Positions 45,797 to 57,064 are shown, counted from the stretch's first letter. The stretch: DNA of 64,000 bases from Coriolopsis trogii (GCA_020543525.1 JAHYIO010000031.1:2480001-2544000), one strand, 5' to 3'. Notes: generated by a model not told the origin, from the letters alone. Program-made: numbers and translations.

Positions 45797-46897
45797 TCAC
45801 CACTCAAACTCGCTGAGAGCAATAATCCATCAGCAGCGACCACATATAAGACGCAGAGTACGTACCCAGTGCACTTGGCGAAGAGGTAGTCCTTGCCGTT
45901 GATATGGATCATACCATCCTTGAGGACACACTTCCACTTGTTCTTCACACGAGCGACCTACACAAGACACTTTGAGGACAGCGGTCGACAACGGGCCCTG
46001 TGGCAATGACTCACCTTGTCGTAAGTACAGAACACGATGTCCGTGTCTGCCGCGCCGCCCTCAATGCCCTCCTGCTCGTTGTCAGAGTCCGAGTCGTCTA
46101 GGTCGCTATTAATAGCTTCCGAATCTTCCACCTTGTTCGCGGCCGAATTGGGAGCCGGTGCTGAAGGCAAGGACGGGTGCGATGCTCTCGGCGCATAATT
46201 CTGACTCGGAGGCGGCGAAGGCGACTCGGATGAAGACGACGAGGGTCCATCGACCTGGGGTATCCTGGCCGCGGGCGCCGGCTGTGAGGATGCTGCGGGC
46301 GGCGCAGGATAACGGGCAGTGGGTGGCGGAGGGGCAGGCGCCCCAGCGGGACGTGCGTTCAACGTAGGGTATTGCGTAGGAGCGGGAGGCCTCGCAGAAA
46401 GTTGGGGCCCAGGCAGGGACGGGATACCGTATGGAGGATTACTTAGCAAGTAACGGTTGTCCACAGGCTCTGCCTTCACGTGCGGCTGCTGGGGCATTTG
46501 CATCGGGTGAGGTGGAGGTGGATATGCATGTGGTGGATAATGCCCATGCGGCATGGAATGCATTGGGTGAGGCGGGTAAGCGGGATGAGCCGGTGCAGGT
46601 GGTGCAGGCTGAGGCTCAAAATCCGCTACATGAGAGGCAATGACCTTTGCTTCCCATTTCTATGTTCGGAATGCTAGGTGAATAACAGGTTAGGACGCAT
46701 AGACGGTATACTTACACTCTGAAGTTCTGCGATAACGTCCTCAGACACTCCGAAGTCATCGAAGTCGGGCTTAATATTTGCGATCACGTCGTCGATGACG
46801 GCACGATATATGGTTGGCTCAACGAAATTCACGGTCATCAAAGGAACTACTGCAATAACACTGTTGGTGAGTAGCTCACCACAATCTTATTCGACAT
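45797..46897 (-). CDS. TOA1: transcription factor IIA large subunit (alpha/beta)
   Basis: Five exons, complement(45797..45812, 45866..45957, 46015..46659, 46716..46817, 46880..46897), give 290 residues. The conserved N-terminal helical domain (MSNKIV...YRAVIDDVI, KWEAKVIASHVADF) is followed by a long Pro/His/Ala-rich linker, an acidic run (DLDDSDSDNEQE) and the C-terminal beta-barrel part (VKNKWKCVLKDGMIHINGKD...FAKCTGEFEW). The EFEW end is characteristic of Toa1. With Toa2 it binds TBP on promoter DNA in the RNA polymerase II preinitiation complex. The last coding exon has only 16 nt and the first only 18. It is divergent from the small gene at 47417, sharing a 519-bp upstream region. Confidence 0.95.
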
Positions 46898-47416
46898 CGC
46901 CGCTAAGCTCCCGGGATCGTCGACAACAGCGAGCGCGAATACGGGGCCACGGTGGTGAGAGGAGGGGACAAGGAGAGGGCATTTATAGAAGGTTGCGATT
47001 GAGGGAAGAGGGGAACTCCGGTTCAAACTCCGCTTTCTCATCACATTCCCGCGCACGGACCAGGCCAGAGGGCCAGGGACAGATGACGTCAGCGTCTTTG
47101 GTACAGGAAGTGGCGCCTTGGTGGTCTGCAAGTTGCAAACGACGTCGCAGGAGAGGACCAAGGAACTGCGTCGCCGCTCCATACAACCAGCGGGCTCCAA
47201 TGGCTTCAGCGGCGGTTTTTGGACCTCTGTCCACACTTGTACAAGAACAGCATCCGCCTGCACCCAGCACCCCACTGACGTAGTCTTCCTCAGCCAGGCA
47301 TATAAGCCTTCGCTAAACACAAGGGGAATGCACTACATTTCAACCCAACACCTCGGGTAGGTCTCGTCGTTCACAAAATACCTTTTTCCACCCACTCATC
47401 TATCAACTAGATATCC
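46898..47416. promoter_or_regulatory. shared divergent promoter region (TFIIA large subunit / small coiled-coil protein)
   Basis: 519 bp between two start codons pointing away from each other. A TATA-like TATAAG at 47301-47306 faces the plus-strand gene. GTAGGT...AACTAG (47356-47410) could be a 5' UTR intron of that gene. Confidence 0.45.
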
Positions 47417-47923
47417 ATGCCTCTCTTCCACCACTCTTCGCCCACCCAGACCCAGGCTCCTCCTCCTCCGGCGGAGACCCACAAGAGCGGCGGCTTTTTC
47501 TCGCGTCGCTCTGACTCTCCGGAGAGCTACAACAACACCAATACCAGTGGTGCAGCTTCGACGCGCTCCGCGTCCACTCGCCGCTCCGGCGGGGGCTTGT
47601 TCGGCCGCCGTCGCTCCTCGTCCTCTGAATCGGTTGACCTGAAGCACGACCCCTCCATCCTGGCCGCGCGTCAGAAGGTTACCGACGCTGAAGCCGCTGA
47701 GGCCGCTGCAGACCGCGCTTTGAACGAAGCGAGGGCTGCAGTCCGTAGCGCCAAGAATCAGGTCAAGATGCTCGAACAAGAGGCTCTGGACGAGTACGTG
47801 TGGTTTGTGCCTATACGACATCTAGTGCTGACTCTTCCATCTAGGGCTCGTCGCGCCAAGGCTAAGCAGGCCGAGGCGAAGTCCATCAGGAAGACCACTG
47901 GTCGTCTCGGTCGCCACGGCTGA
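47417..47923 (+). CDS. small Ser/Arg-rich coiled-coil protein
   Basis: Two exons, join(47417..47793, 47845..47923), give 151 residues across a 51-nt intron. The N-terminus has two similar SGG(G)(L/F)FxRR motifs embedded in Ser/Thr-rich sequence. Residues 80-128 are a strongly predicted Ala/Glu/Lys coiled coil (VTDAEAAEAAADRALNEARA), and the tail is basic (SIRKTTGRLGRHG). I do not recognise a function. The clean ATG context, TATA box and compact structure suggest a well-expressed gene. Confidence 0.7.
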   Translation: MPLFHHSSPTQTQAPPPPAETHKSGGFFSRRSDSPESYNNTNTSGAASTRSASTRRSGGGLFGRRRSSSSESVDLKHDPSILAARQKVTDAEAAEAAADRALNEARAAVRSAKNQVKMLEQEALDEYVWFVPIRHLVLTLPSRARRAKAKQAEAKSIRKTTGRLGRHG

Positions 47924-48225
47924 AGTATCCTCAACGAGAATGTATGAGCTCGCCCCCCCCCCTCCCCCCACCCTATGACGACCTGAACCATTTGCTTGCT
48001 GCCTTCCCTTTTATCATAATGTACATACCCTGCATCCATTACTCGAATTGTACTAACAGTAATGTTCACGACGTATGTCATATCATACCCTGTATCCCGT
48101 TGACATGATGATGACACATCTCATCCCCGTTCAAACTCCGGAGCGGAAGAAAGGAAGTTGTCGGTAAACTCCCAGCATCGAACATATTGCATACAGACCG
48201 ACTGGATATAAGTTTTGATGACCGA
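47924..48225. other. 3' flank of the coiled-coil gene
   Basis: It contains a C-rich run (47953-47970, mostly C) and ordinary 3' UTR-like sequence up to the transposon's target duplication. Confidence 0.4.
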
Positions 48226-48233
48226 CCTTGTGC
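48226..48233 (+). repeat. 8-bp target-site duplication (left)
   Basis: CCTTGTGC, matched exactly at 52790-52797. Confidence 0.88.
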
Positions 48234-48342
48234 CAGGGATGCGCGGGTCAGCTCTTGACCGCTTGACCTGGTCAAGGGGTCAGTGGGGTCAGACCCGAGG
48301 TCAGACCCCGGTCAGACCATTTCGAGGGGTCAGCACGTGATA
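48234..48342 (+). repeat. left terminal inverted repeat with GGTCAGACC subterminal units
   Basis: CAGGGATG at the tip, then TTGACCGC, three GTCAGACC-type units and the inner block GTCAGCACGTGAT; the right end repeats these in inverse order. Confidence 0.8.
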
Positions 48343-48949
48343 GAACATGGGTCGTGCCTCATGATATATCCAGGCGCGCTATACGGTATAACATACTTGT
48401 GAACCCGACGGGTAAACCAAATGCCTTCCGCGCGGTTGACTGGCTTGTGGAACTCCTCAACCTGTATACAAAGGTATCAAGCTATTGAAGTATAAGTTCA
48501 CGTATGCACAGACTAAAATTGGTGTTTAGGTGACATATGGGGGTGACGGCCCCAACTACACCAAGGATCGCATCATCCTCGAGTCCATTCTTATCAGCAT
48601 ATACCGCAGCACACACGCTGACTTCGAACACATTTTCCACCTGTCTGGCCTCTCACATGCACACAGCAAACCAGACATGACCGCAACCTTCACAAGCATC
48701 CTCGAACACGTCAAGAAATTGCAACCTAACGAGTACAAAGCGGGACGTGCCACTAAATACAAAACACCGAATGTCCTCGTCCGAGGGGCAGCAATAATCG
48801 AAAGCGAGTCGCACCGTACAAAACAGGCGGAAGAAACTAACGTTCCGGATGAGGATCATGTGATGGACGAGGAGTTGAATGGAGATGAGGAGCAGGAAGG
48901 CGAGACGGACCTAACAGCAGACGATCTGAGCGTTGATGGAGTACTATGA
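48336..48949 (+). pseudogene. 5'-truncated DUF6589-like gene, C-terminal part
   Basis: Two exons, 48336..48473 and 48530..48949, joined by a 56-nt intron with GTATCA...TTTAG ends. The protein segment has ILVNPTGKPNAFRAVDWLVE, then LNLYTK, VTYGGDGPNYTKDRIILES and an acidic tail (DEELNGDEEQEGETDL). From memory of the family this matches the C-terminal part of fungal DUF6589 proteins (function unknown; large families in Agaricomycetes). It has no start codon. Its open frame begins at the inner edge of the left inverted repeat, so the N-terminal part was lost when the end of this element formed. It might be the remnant of the element's own mobility gene or captured cargo. It converges on the helicase gene, 10 bases away. 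Confidence 0.5.
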
Positions 48950-48959
48950 TAGAGAACAA

Positions 48960-51591
48960 TTACATACCAGCACCACCTGCCATGATGGACATTGACTGTG
49001 GACGGCGACGGTAGGAGGGCGAATCAACAAAAGTTGACCAGAAGTGCGCGTACCCCTCCTCTGCTGGCGTACCTGCCGGTTGTGGGACTACATCGGCAGG
49101 GGTGTGAGCAGATGATGTGGGGGCATGATTCTCCTTATGTGCTCCCGTGGAGTACGTTGTCGCCGCCGTTTCCCGTGGCGTATACTTGGGACATATCTTG
49201 TTGGATCGGATGTGCCCGATCGCACCGCACGCCTGGCACCTCCGTGAAGACGAGCCAGCAGTGGGAGGTGCAGATGGTACAGGGCGAAGGGGAGTCAGGG
49301 AAGTGGTTGAGATGACGCTGCTTGGGGCATTTACGCCCGCAGCTGCTGCCAGAGGGATGTCGGGTGGATAGAACCTGAAATAAGTAACATGAATCCGAGG
49401 TTTCACGTCCAATTAGCGGAGTGAATATACTTGGGATGAGACGTACCGGTCAATTAGAGCTAGTACACCCCCTCCAAGCTTCCGCGCGCGATTCCACTTC
49501 GTTTCGCGCTTGAGCTGCTCAATCGTTCTGATTTTGCTCACCCGTGCGCAGTCCATAATCCGCTGGAAGATCTCATCCCCCATTACAGCACCATACCCGA
49601 GGTTACGCAGGTGGACCACGCTGTAGAGTTTCACGGTTTGTTCCCGCCGGAATTGGTGGAGAGCGTGTCGGAACTCCTTGTCAGCGTCGGTCATCTTGTA
49701 TACTGAACTGACGCGTGACGCTCGAGGTGCGGTCGGTTCTTTCGATAGAGGAGTGTTGGCAGGGGGGAGAAGGGCAAAGGCGGGGTCATCTGGAGTGCAC
49801 AGCGAGCAGCAGGTAGAGGAGGCAGAGAGGTGACAGTGTGGACAACCTTGTGCGGCGTCAGGCTTGCAGCGGTGATGATCCGACTCTATTATGTAACACT
49901 AGCATATTAGAACGGCAAGACAATGGACAATGAATCGACACTTACCAATTCTATCATTCTCATAGAACGCGGCTATAGGCTTACGGTAACACTTCCACGC
50001 CCGAGTTGCCGCGTTAATCAAGCTGTCAAGCTCGGGCGGTAACTCTTCTGCACCGAGTCGGTGTGTTGCTGTCTTGCCCTTTGTCTCCTTCTGCTGTCCT
50101 GCTCTCGTTTGTGCAAACCCAATCCGGATCTCCTCATATATTGACAGCGGCACGAGGGGCTCGTCCATATCGAGGAGTGGTGGGACAGCACCAGCGTCCT
50201 GCACGCTGCCCACCACTGCTTCTCCGGAGACCGCCGTTTGACGCCCACCAGGACGTTTGGGCGCACCGGGACGACCTTCGGTTCTCTTCCTCCTCTTCTT
50301 CTCTCTCTCGACAACTTGCCTTCCCTCTGCCAGCTTTCGCTTTTCGGCTCTCGCAGCGGCTGCCCGTCTCTCCTCGTTGAAGTACTTGGGTTCAACCAGA
50401 AGGATTGCGACCCCCGTCTGGCCCACTCCTCTAGCAGCGCGTCCCCACCGCTGCCACAGTGTGTCCAAGCCACAGGACGCACGCCACTGGACAACAATGT
50501 CAATATCCGGTATGTCAACTCCCTATGTCTCTTTCGTAAGTCTAGCACGCCGTTGTTCAGCATGAACACGCACCATTCCGAACGCGTCCGTGCATAGTAG
50601 ACCATACAGATTGTGGTCGTGAAATCTGTTGGTCGTCTTCTCTCGGAACCCCGATGTGTTGTTTGCATTAAACTAGGTGATACGTGTCCGGTGCTCCTTT
50701 GGAATACGTAGCCGGAGTACGTCTGCCACCTTCACAGACTCGTCGATGTTGTCGAAGAACACGACGAAACGTGGAAGTGGGCGTGCAGGGGTCCAGTCAT
50801 TGGGGATCAAGAAGTTGAGATCTTTGAAACTTGTAAGTGCATGCCGAATCTTCCGCACAGTGAGAAAAACATTTGGCCGGTCATTTGACCGTCGGATAAT
50901 CTTGAGATGCTCTTGTCGTAGTCGAGCTGTATCTATGACATCAGACAGTACGGTATTGGGCATGGTCGCAGAGGGAAGGAGGAATGGGATTGATATAGGG
51001 ATCATGTTATGCAGACGGCTCGCCTCTCCCATCTCCGGACGGAAAGACTGCCAGGCTTTGAGGAGGTGCGCTTCGTCCCATATGACGCTGATGAGACGCG
51101 CTAGGAAGGCCTTGCTCTTCCAGATTTGCTCGAATACGCCATGTGGCTTAAACACCATCTCGGGGCTCACGGCAATTACACGATACTTGAAGGCAAGGAT
51201 ATCCTTGTATATAACATACTACTAAGTGTCGCATATAGCACTAGAAGCACATACATGCACTCACCTGGATGTTCTGGTGAGTGGCAGTCTCCCCAGTAAT
51301 TGTTATGGCACTGATGCCGAGAGCCTCCAGCTTCTGCTTGTTCTGACTTCCCAGTATATTGAGTGGTGTTACAACTAGCTGGATACCGCCTGGTCGGAAG
51401 AGGAGAGGGATCCAGAATGGGAGAGTCTTGCCAGAGCCTGTACCGGAGATGCATATGACATCTTTGTCACCTTGGAGCAAGGTCTGCGCGACTTCACACT
51501 GCCAGAGACAAGGGGTACATTTGAAGGTTTCGAGAGTCTTGGTTCGGATCTCAGCAATAGATGGTGAAGCAGGAGGCGGGCGGTCAGCCAT
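48960..51591 (-). pseudogene. RecQ-like DEAH-box helicase gene with one in-frame stop
   Basis: Five exons, complement(48960..49374, 49447..49885, 49946..50522, 50574..51203, 51265..51591), make a 795-codon frame with all junctions in phase. Motifs are I GTGSGKT (50-56), II DEAH (152-155), III SAT, and VI QRWGRAAR (343-350). A Lys/Arg-rich linker follows. Near the C-terminus lie a Cys/His-rich segment (CKPD...CPHCHLS...CCSLC) and a knuckle CQACGAIGH. Codon 286 is TAG (50673-50675), within a conserved RecQ-like stretch (RIT*FNANNTS) where relatives usually have tryptophan, so TGG to TAG is the simplest change. Either the gene is newly dead, the stop is suppressed, or it is a sequence error. RecQ helicases unwind DNA 3' to 5'; such genes are expanded in basidiomycetes and also occur near telomeres. 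Confidence 0.8.
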
Positions 51592-52684
51592 GATAGACAG
51601 GAAAGGGAACTCTCTCTTCTCAGCGCACCCACAAAAAGCGCATCAATATCATGTAGGCGGGCGGGTCTCTACCAAAAGGGGTCAGATTGGGCGTCTCGGG
51701 GCCGGTCGCCCGTTATTTACTCGTGTTTGGTGCCAGCCGTCGCTGAGGGTTGAGAGGAAGAACTTTGGCACGTGATGTTTGGCGCTTGTATTATCCAGCC
51801 TGTGTACGCTACTCTATCATAGCCTTGCCCTCACTCTAGAATATCGTTCCTCTCAACCCGAAGCGCACGGTGGGAAGGAGCCTGGTCGGGCACGGTACGG
51901 CGCACGGCGGAGTGGCCGAGGCGTATCGGAGTGACGTGCTTCACAAGGTCGCCCCGCGACACCCCCGCCTCCCTTTCTTAATTAGAATCCGAATTGCTTG
52001 ACATAGGATGTACGTGGACTGCTAGTCAATCAATACACATTGTCTTCGCTATTCGACATCTACCATGCCCACCAACCAAACTTGAAGGTCTCTGTGATAA
52101 GCCTACTTCATCAGGGCTCTACGAAAATTTAGATCAGAAATGACCTGGAAGGCACTCTGTCGGGCCTGTGTTTCCACGACTGTTCATTGTTAATGCTACC
52201 ATGACTGCCTCACTCTGAGAACACGCTGCATCATGATTGTACTATCCTGAAGATGTCTTGAAGGTCATTCCAAGACAGTGCACCTCAGCGAAGGTCTCCT
52301 CCTTCACAACATCTTGGCTTACTCATCAGGCTATTCCATAGCATTTACCAATGAGCTTTGGGATAGGTCAAATCATTATCATAGATGCGGAACACGTGTA
52401 TCTTGAACGCGAGACAATTGCTGCCATAGAGGCACTATTGCAGCGTGAACTTGAAGCACGACATACAGCGGCCGCAGCCGCAGATTACTGTTCTCCTCCA
52501 CGTATATTGACCTACTTCGTTCTACCGCTTCCATAGTATTCAATATACCTGTGTAATGGTGGACGCTTAGCTCGTATAGATTCTGGACGGTTGCCTATGG
52601 AGCTCTGCTAGGGCCAGTATTCAATCGACCGATTGGCTGTACGTCGACCAGCTGGAGTCCGATGCCGGGATGCCGAGTCCGGGA
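51592..52684. other. helicase-upstream region inside the transposon
   Basis: 1.1 kb between the helicase start and the right inverted repeat. It should hold the helicase promoter. A short plus-strand frame at 52351-52536 starting MSFGIGQIIIIDAEHVYLER has helix-like composition (ETIAAIEALLQRELEARH) but no known motif. Confidence 0.35.
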
Positions 52685-52789
52685 CCCTCTCCTTGGCCAT
52701 CACGTGCTGACTTTTTGGACCGGTCTGACCTTGCGGTCTGACTGGGGGGCGGGTCTGACCCGGTCTGACCGCGGTCAAGCACATCCCTG
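52685..52789 (-). repeat. right terminal inverted repeat with GGTCTGACC subterminal units
   Basis: Inverse counterpart of 48234-48342: ATCACGTGCTGAC inside, four GGTCTGAC units, GCGGTCAA, and CATCCCTG at the tip. Confidence 0.8.
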
Positions 52790-52797
52790 CCTTGTGC
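52790..52797 (+). repeat. 8-bp target-site duplication (right)
   Basis: CCTTGTGC, matched exactly at 48226-48233. Confidence 0.88.
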
Positions 52798-53261
52798 CGC
52801 GACAGTGGACATGATATACTTATGAATTCACTGATCTCGAACGTCCTCAACAGCTCACGTAGCCGTAGTCAATAATTCTGATATCATGCTCTTCCAAGTT
52901 TTGAGACATGCGCACAGTGACATGATGGTGTAGCTGTCGATGAGGAGCAAGCTGCGAAATACCTTACCAAGACCAGCACACAACATAGTAAGCAGAGATC
53001 AACGAGAGAAAGCAATGTTATTGATAAAGCCACAACCAATGGACCTCAGCAATAACGACGGTGACATGCGATGCGTGCGGTAAGCAGTTGCGGTAAATAA
53101 CAATAATATGCAGGTCCGGAGCGGAACAGGAGCCGGTCAGTGCACGGGAATATCGCTACAGTGTCAGAGTTTCTTTCAGGGACCAAACAGGCCGCTCCTT
53201 CCTTCCGTTCCACGAGCACAAGCGACGGGCGTGCAACCCGCGATGACTCGGCGACGCGCGC
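52798..53261. other. spacer between transposon and protease gene
   Basis: No gene seen; 3' flank of the aspartic protease gene. Confidence 0.4.
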
Positions 53262-54719
53262 TCAGGCGAGAGCGGCGAACCCGACCGCGTTCTTCTCGAA
53301 CGAGAACGCGGTGTAGACGTTCTTCATGAAGCTGTCACCGAGCAGCCAGACGTTGCTCCCGAGCCCGAGGTCCTGGCCCGCAAGCGCACCCACGCACTTG
53401 CCAGACCCGCTCGAGGTCTCGCCAAGGTTGAAGCTGCAGTAACCATAGCACGCGCCGATCAGCATCCTGTCATCTCGTATACCGATTCAGCAAACGGAGC
53501 ACGTACTTGTCAGCAGAGATCGTCCACTGCTTCCCGCCCCATGAGAACGCGACGGTGGGGGGCGAGTTGCAAGGGTAGTAGTAGTAGCCCTGCGAGGAGT
53601 CGTACACGCCCGAGCCGGAAATGGCCTTGTAGAACGCCCTCACGGCCGAGGGCGGGCCGTACATGATCGTGGTGCCCGAATCGATGATGGTCTCAAAGCC
53701 GGAAACGGCGGCCTTGCCGTTCACGAGCGCGGACGCGCCCGTGATTTGCCAGAAGCCGGTCGAGGTGTCCACGTTGTGATACTCGAGCGAGCCCGTGTAG
53801 AGCTTCGAGTTCGTGCCGCCGAGGTAGAGCTCAGAGCCGGTCGTGGCGAGCTTGAACCCGAACACGTCCTGGGAGACGACCTTCTGCGAGAAGGCGGTGT
53901 TGAAGAAGGGGTTCTGGGAGCATAGAGGTCAGCTATGAGTGTGTGGGCTGTGACCTGCGAGGGATGGACATACGGCGTTGAGGTTGGAGATGGCGGGGTA
54001 AGCGAGACCCAAGATGCCGTCAATCGGGTCGCCGTTGAAGCTGCTCGAGAGCGTCGTCACAGGCGAGAAGGTCTGCGACTTGACAGCAACACCAGCGACG
54101 GTGACGGTGTCGGTGTAGACCGGGCCGGAGACAGTGGAGCCATCACCGTACTCAATCGAGAACGAGCCGCTCTTCTTGGACGCGGTCGAGGAGGACGAGG
54201 CGGCGTATCTGCTCTTCGAGCGGCAGGTGGAGCTGGTGCAGGAAGAGGACGGGACCCAGAGGTCGGACGAGCCGGTGTCGAAGTCGATGAGGAACTTCTG
54301 GCCGGGGGTGCCGATGGAGATCGTGCCAGCCCACTCGAGGTCGTCCTCCTCGTCGGTGAGGGGCTCAGCCTGACGCTTGGCGAGGTGGCTGGGGAGGACA
54401 GCGAGAGGCCGGATGGCCGCGCCCTCCTTGAAGACGTGGGCGCCAATGTTCTTCTCCAAGTTGATCAGGTTCGCGCGGTGCTTGCTGGAAAGTGGGCGGC
54501 AATGTTAGCACTGCCGCGAGAGGAGGTATGGAGGTGTACGTACTTCTGCGTCTTCACTGTCTGGATGATAGCCTTGTCAAGGTTGAAAGTACCATCCTCG
54601 TTGGTGAGGGTAGCACGCTTCCCGAGGGGGATGCGGATGCCGGTAGCCTGAGGCTCGATGGGGCTCGCGGACGCCACGAGGGCGAGAGCGACGGTGAGCA
54701 ACGTAGCCTTGCAGAACAT
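53262..54719 (-). CDS. secreted pepsin-family (A1) aspartic protease, polyporopepsin type
   Basis: Four exons, complement(53262..53433, 53507..53913, 53974..54484, 54544..54719), give 421 residues. A signal peptide (MFCKATLLTVALALVASASP) precedes a pro-segment ending in a Kex2-like KR pair (residues 95-96). The mature enzyme has catalytic Asp128 in DTGSSDLW, the flap tyrosine in IEYGDGS, and catalytic Asp307 in DSGTT. The last part (FNLGETSSGSGKCVGAL, LLGDSFMKNVYTAF) is typical of basidiomycete A1 proteases. There is no tail after the fold, so the enzyme should be freely secreted and act in acid surroundings on external protein. For the last intron two acceptors are possible; the one giving ...NFNLGE fits the family best. 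A TATA box lies about 100 nt upstream. Confidence 0.95.
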
Positions 54720-54815
54720 GGTGTATGCCGAGTGAAGAGCTGAGAACCGGGAGGCTTCAGAGGGCTGCAGGAGACAGGGATGTCCTGGTGAGGATTGAGG
54801 AAAGGAGTGTGGGGG

Positions 54816-54823
54816 TATTTATA
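54816..54823 (-). promoter_or_regulatory. TATA box of the secreted aspartic protease gene
   Basis: TATAAATA on the minus strand, 97 nt before the ATG at 54719; a consensus match typical of strongly induced fungal secretory genes. Confidence 0.6.
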
Positions 54824-57064
54824 CTGTCAAGGCGGGGAGCCTGACGGATACTAACGAAGGGAAGGTGAGGGTGCGGTGCAAGGAGGAAGGGAGGACAGCA
54901 TGGACGGGTTGGTCGCCATATGGTGCGTTGGCGGGTCGGCAAGCGCGATGTCGGTTGGGATCGGTTGTTGAGCTCCGCTCAGATGGGCAGTTGTTTGTTT
55001 GGCCGGCGTGCTGGCTGTTCATTTCACCCTGCATCTCGTGCGCGAAGTGGGGTGGAAGAGACGAATGATGATGCGCGTAGCATGGATGGACGCACTCCGG
55101 ATCGAGTGTAGTTACGCCGGCGGCCCATCCCCATGTGCTTCGCTGCAGCACTGGCAGCGTTCTGGCGCGAGTGCGACGCTCGCGTGTCAGATAAGACGTT
55201 CATACGAGAGTGCTGGACGTGCGGGGTAGACAGAGGGAGAGAGAGCATCGGACGTACGGCAGGGTGCGCATGCAGCGCCCGGGGACATTCCGGCCGGCGG
55301 GATCCACTGGCGGTGATCGTCACCCCACGTGACGCTCATTGAACAGATCCTCCCCGCCCGATAGCCGCTCCTCCCCTCGACCCGGCGTTTACTCTCCAAG
55401 CCTCCCTTGTACTTGGACAAGTCTTCCCTTCTCTTCGTCCTATTCCTTCTTCTCTGGACATGTCCAGTGGGATACGCCTGACTTCATTCTCCCTGACCAC
55501 TTGCGATAGCGGCGCAACGCATCTCAGCAATGAACTTGCGATCAGACTCACCCTGTCCTCCAGAACACAAGTGGTGCCTGCACACATTGTACGCACCGGG
55601 CGACCTCGACGTACACCCTCTCCTGCCTGTTCTATTCTTAGCACACATCCGCCGGAATCGCATGCACACCGACCCCGGACTGCGGTCGCCGTCGACTGTT
55701 ATCTTCTCGAGACCATATGCTTCCACTGCACGAAACGCCCGGTACCGAGGACGTGATTCCTCCTCGATTGCGTAACCCTTGCAGACACCGCGTGCTCGCT
55801 GGCATGTCTTCCTCAACACCGCCTTTGTCCCAGGCCGTACGGATGCAATCAATGGGTACCGTAGGCCTTGCGCCGACAGCGATCGCCTCGAGCGCATCAC
55901 TCACGCTGCACTATCGGCCATAGCACGGTCTCCGACCCCTCCGTACGCCATATGGACAAGGTCGCAGGATTCGCCAGTCAGTCGCGTCATTCTTGGTCAT
56001 GCATACATTTCCACTTGACGTCTAATCAGACCGCTCTCATGAGAAAGTCTGCTCCATGCTTCTCTCAATGAGTGGCGTACGCATTTGTCGAACAGGAATT
56101 CTTCTCATTGAGCATGTGTATCGCAACGCCCTGGAAGTACTCGTCGCGGTCTGCGATAGAAGTCTCCATATTGAATCCACGGAGGAGAGCCGTGGTGAAT
56201 CATTTCATCGGTCTACTCGGGAAATGCGTCAAGGAAGTCGTCCTGATGAACTTCCAAATGACTGCATGAACGTAGGTAGCTATCGTAACCCATCATCCCG
56301 CCTTGCATGGCATTCATGCCAGTCTGGATTCCACGCGCAAGAAGCATGATTTGTACGTATGCATACTCACATCTACTCACCAACGAGACTACTATTTTAA
56401 CATCGACAGCATCCCAACAAGTCCGTCAGAGTCCAATTGCTTCTTTCTATGTATAGAATTTACAAGGGCTAATGATGGATGGCGCCGGCTATGCCATGTA
56501 TGTATGTAGCTGAGCAGCGTGATGGCAGGCATTCTCGACAGCTCGTAGCATGTGCAGACTTCGACTCCCGCTTTCATCCGTCTTCCGTCGACACAACGCA
56601 CAGCAAGGCGTATGATGCAAGCCACGCAGGTCCCAGGTTGCCATGATCGCATTGCGCAATCATTGTTCCGCTCGAGATACGGGACAAGGGCACGGAACAT
56701 ATGGAGCGTACGTGTATCACTGTTGGTAGCGATGGTTGACTCGAGGTTGAAACATCGAGGGTCCGCCGGACATCCCACTAGGCGCATGTACGACAAAAAA
56801 CCACTGGCTGGGTACATACTGCACACGACCGCATTCTTGACAGGAACGCTGACACGGGTACGTTCTCTGTGTGACCTGGCCATTCCCGACAATTACAAGC
56901 ATGCACATCAATTTACATACAACAACGCATGCACTTCTTCACCTTTCCTATCCCCATCCAAGCCCGTCCGTCGCCGCTCCCTACCCCGGACCCCAGAAGG
57001 ATAACGATGACGTTCAAGCAAGGTATACGTCGGCCTCTCTCAACCCCCTGAAACGATCACGCAA
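54824..57064. other. gene-poor interval
   Basis: 2.2 kb with several open frames (for example 55779-56018 and 56072-56269 on plus, 56392-56892 on minus), none with recognised motifs or a consistent splice chain. Scattered protein-like segments on the plus strand (55700-56260) could be a decayed gene. Confidence 0.35.

Larger units (their letters stand above)
48234..52789. mobile_element. hAT-like DNA transposon carrying a RecQ-like helicase and a DUF6589-like fragment
   Basis: The 4,556-bp element begins CAGGGATG and ends CATCCCTG, and is flanked by a perfect 8-bp duplication CCTTGTGC (48226-48233, 52790-52797). An imperfect inverted repeat of about 105 bp covers each end: the termini, a TTGACCGC block, and several GGTCAGACC/GGTCTGACC units, closing at GTCAGCACGTGAT inside (complement at the right end, 52685-52697). 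8-bp duplications and CAGGG termini are hAT-like; KDZ-type elements also make 8-bp duplications. No hAT or KDZ transposase was recognised. Inside are a helicase gene on the minus strand and the 3' part of a DUF6589-like gene on the plus strand, tail to tail. Confidence 0.85.

Noticed and set aside
50655..50722. Alternative intron removing the helicase stop codon (48 nt ending at the TAG)
   Set aside because: It would delete a conserved segment of helicase domain 2, so a nonsense change is the simpler explanation.
50677..51225. 182-codon plus-strand frame opposite the helicase
   Set aside because: Antisense shadow of conserved helicase exon 2.
53935..54651. 238-codon plus-strand frame over the secreted protease
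   Set aside because: Antisense shadow of the conserved protease exon.
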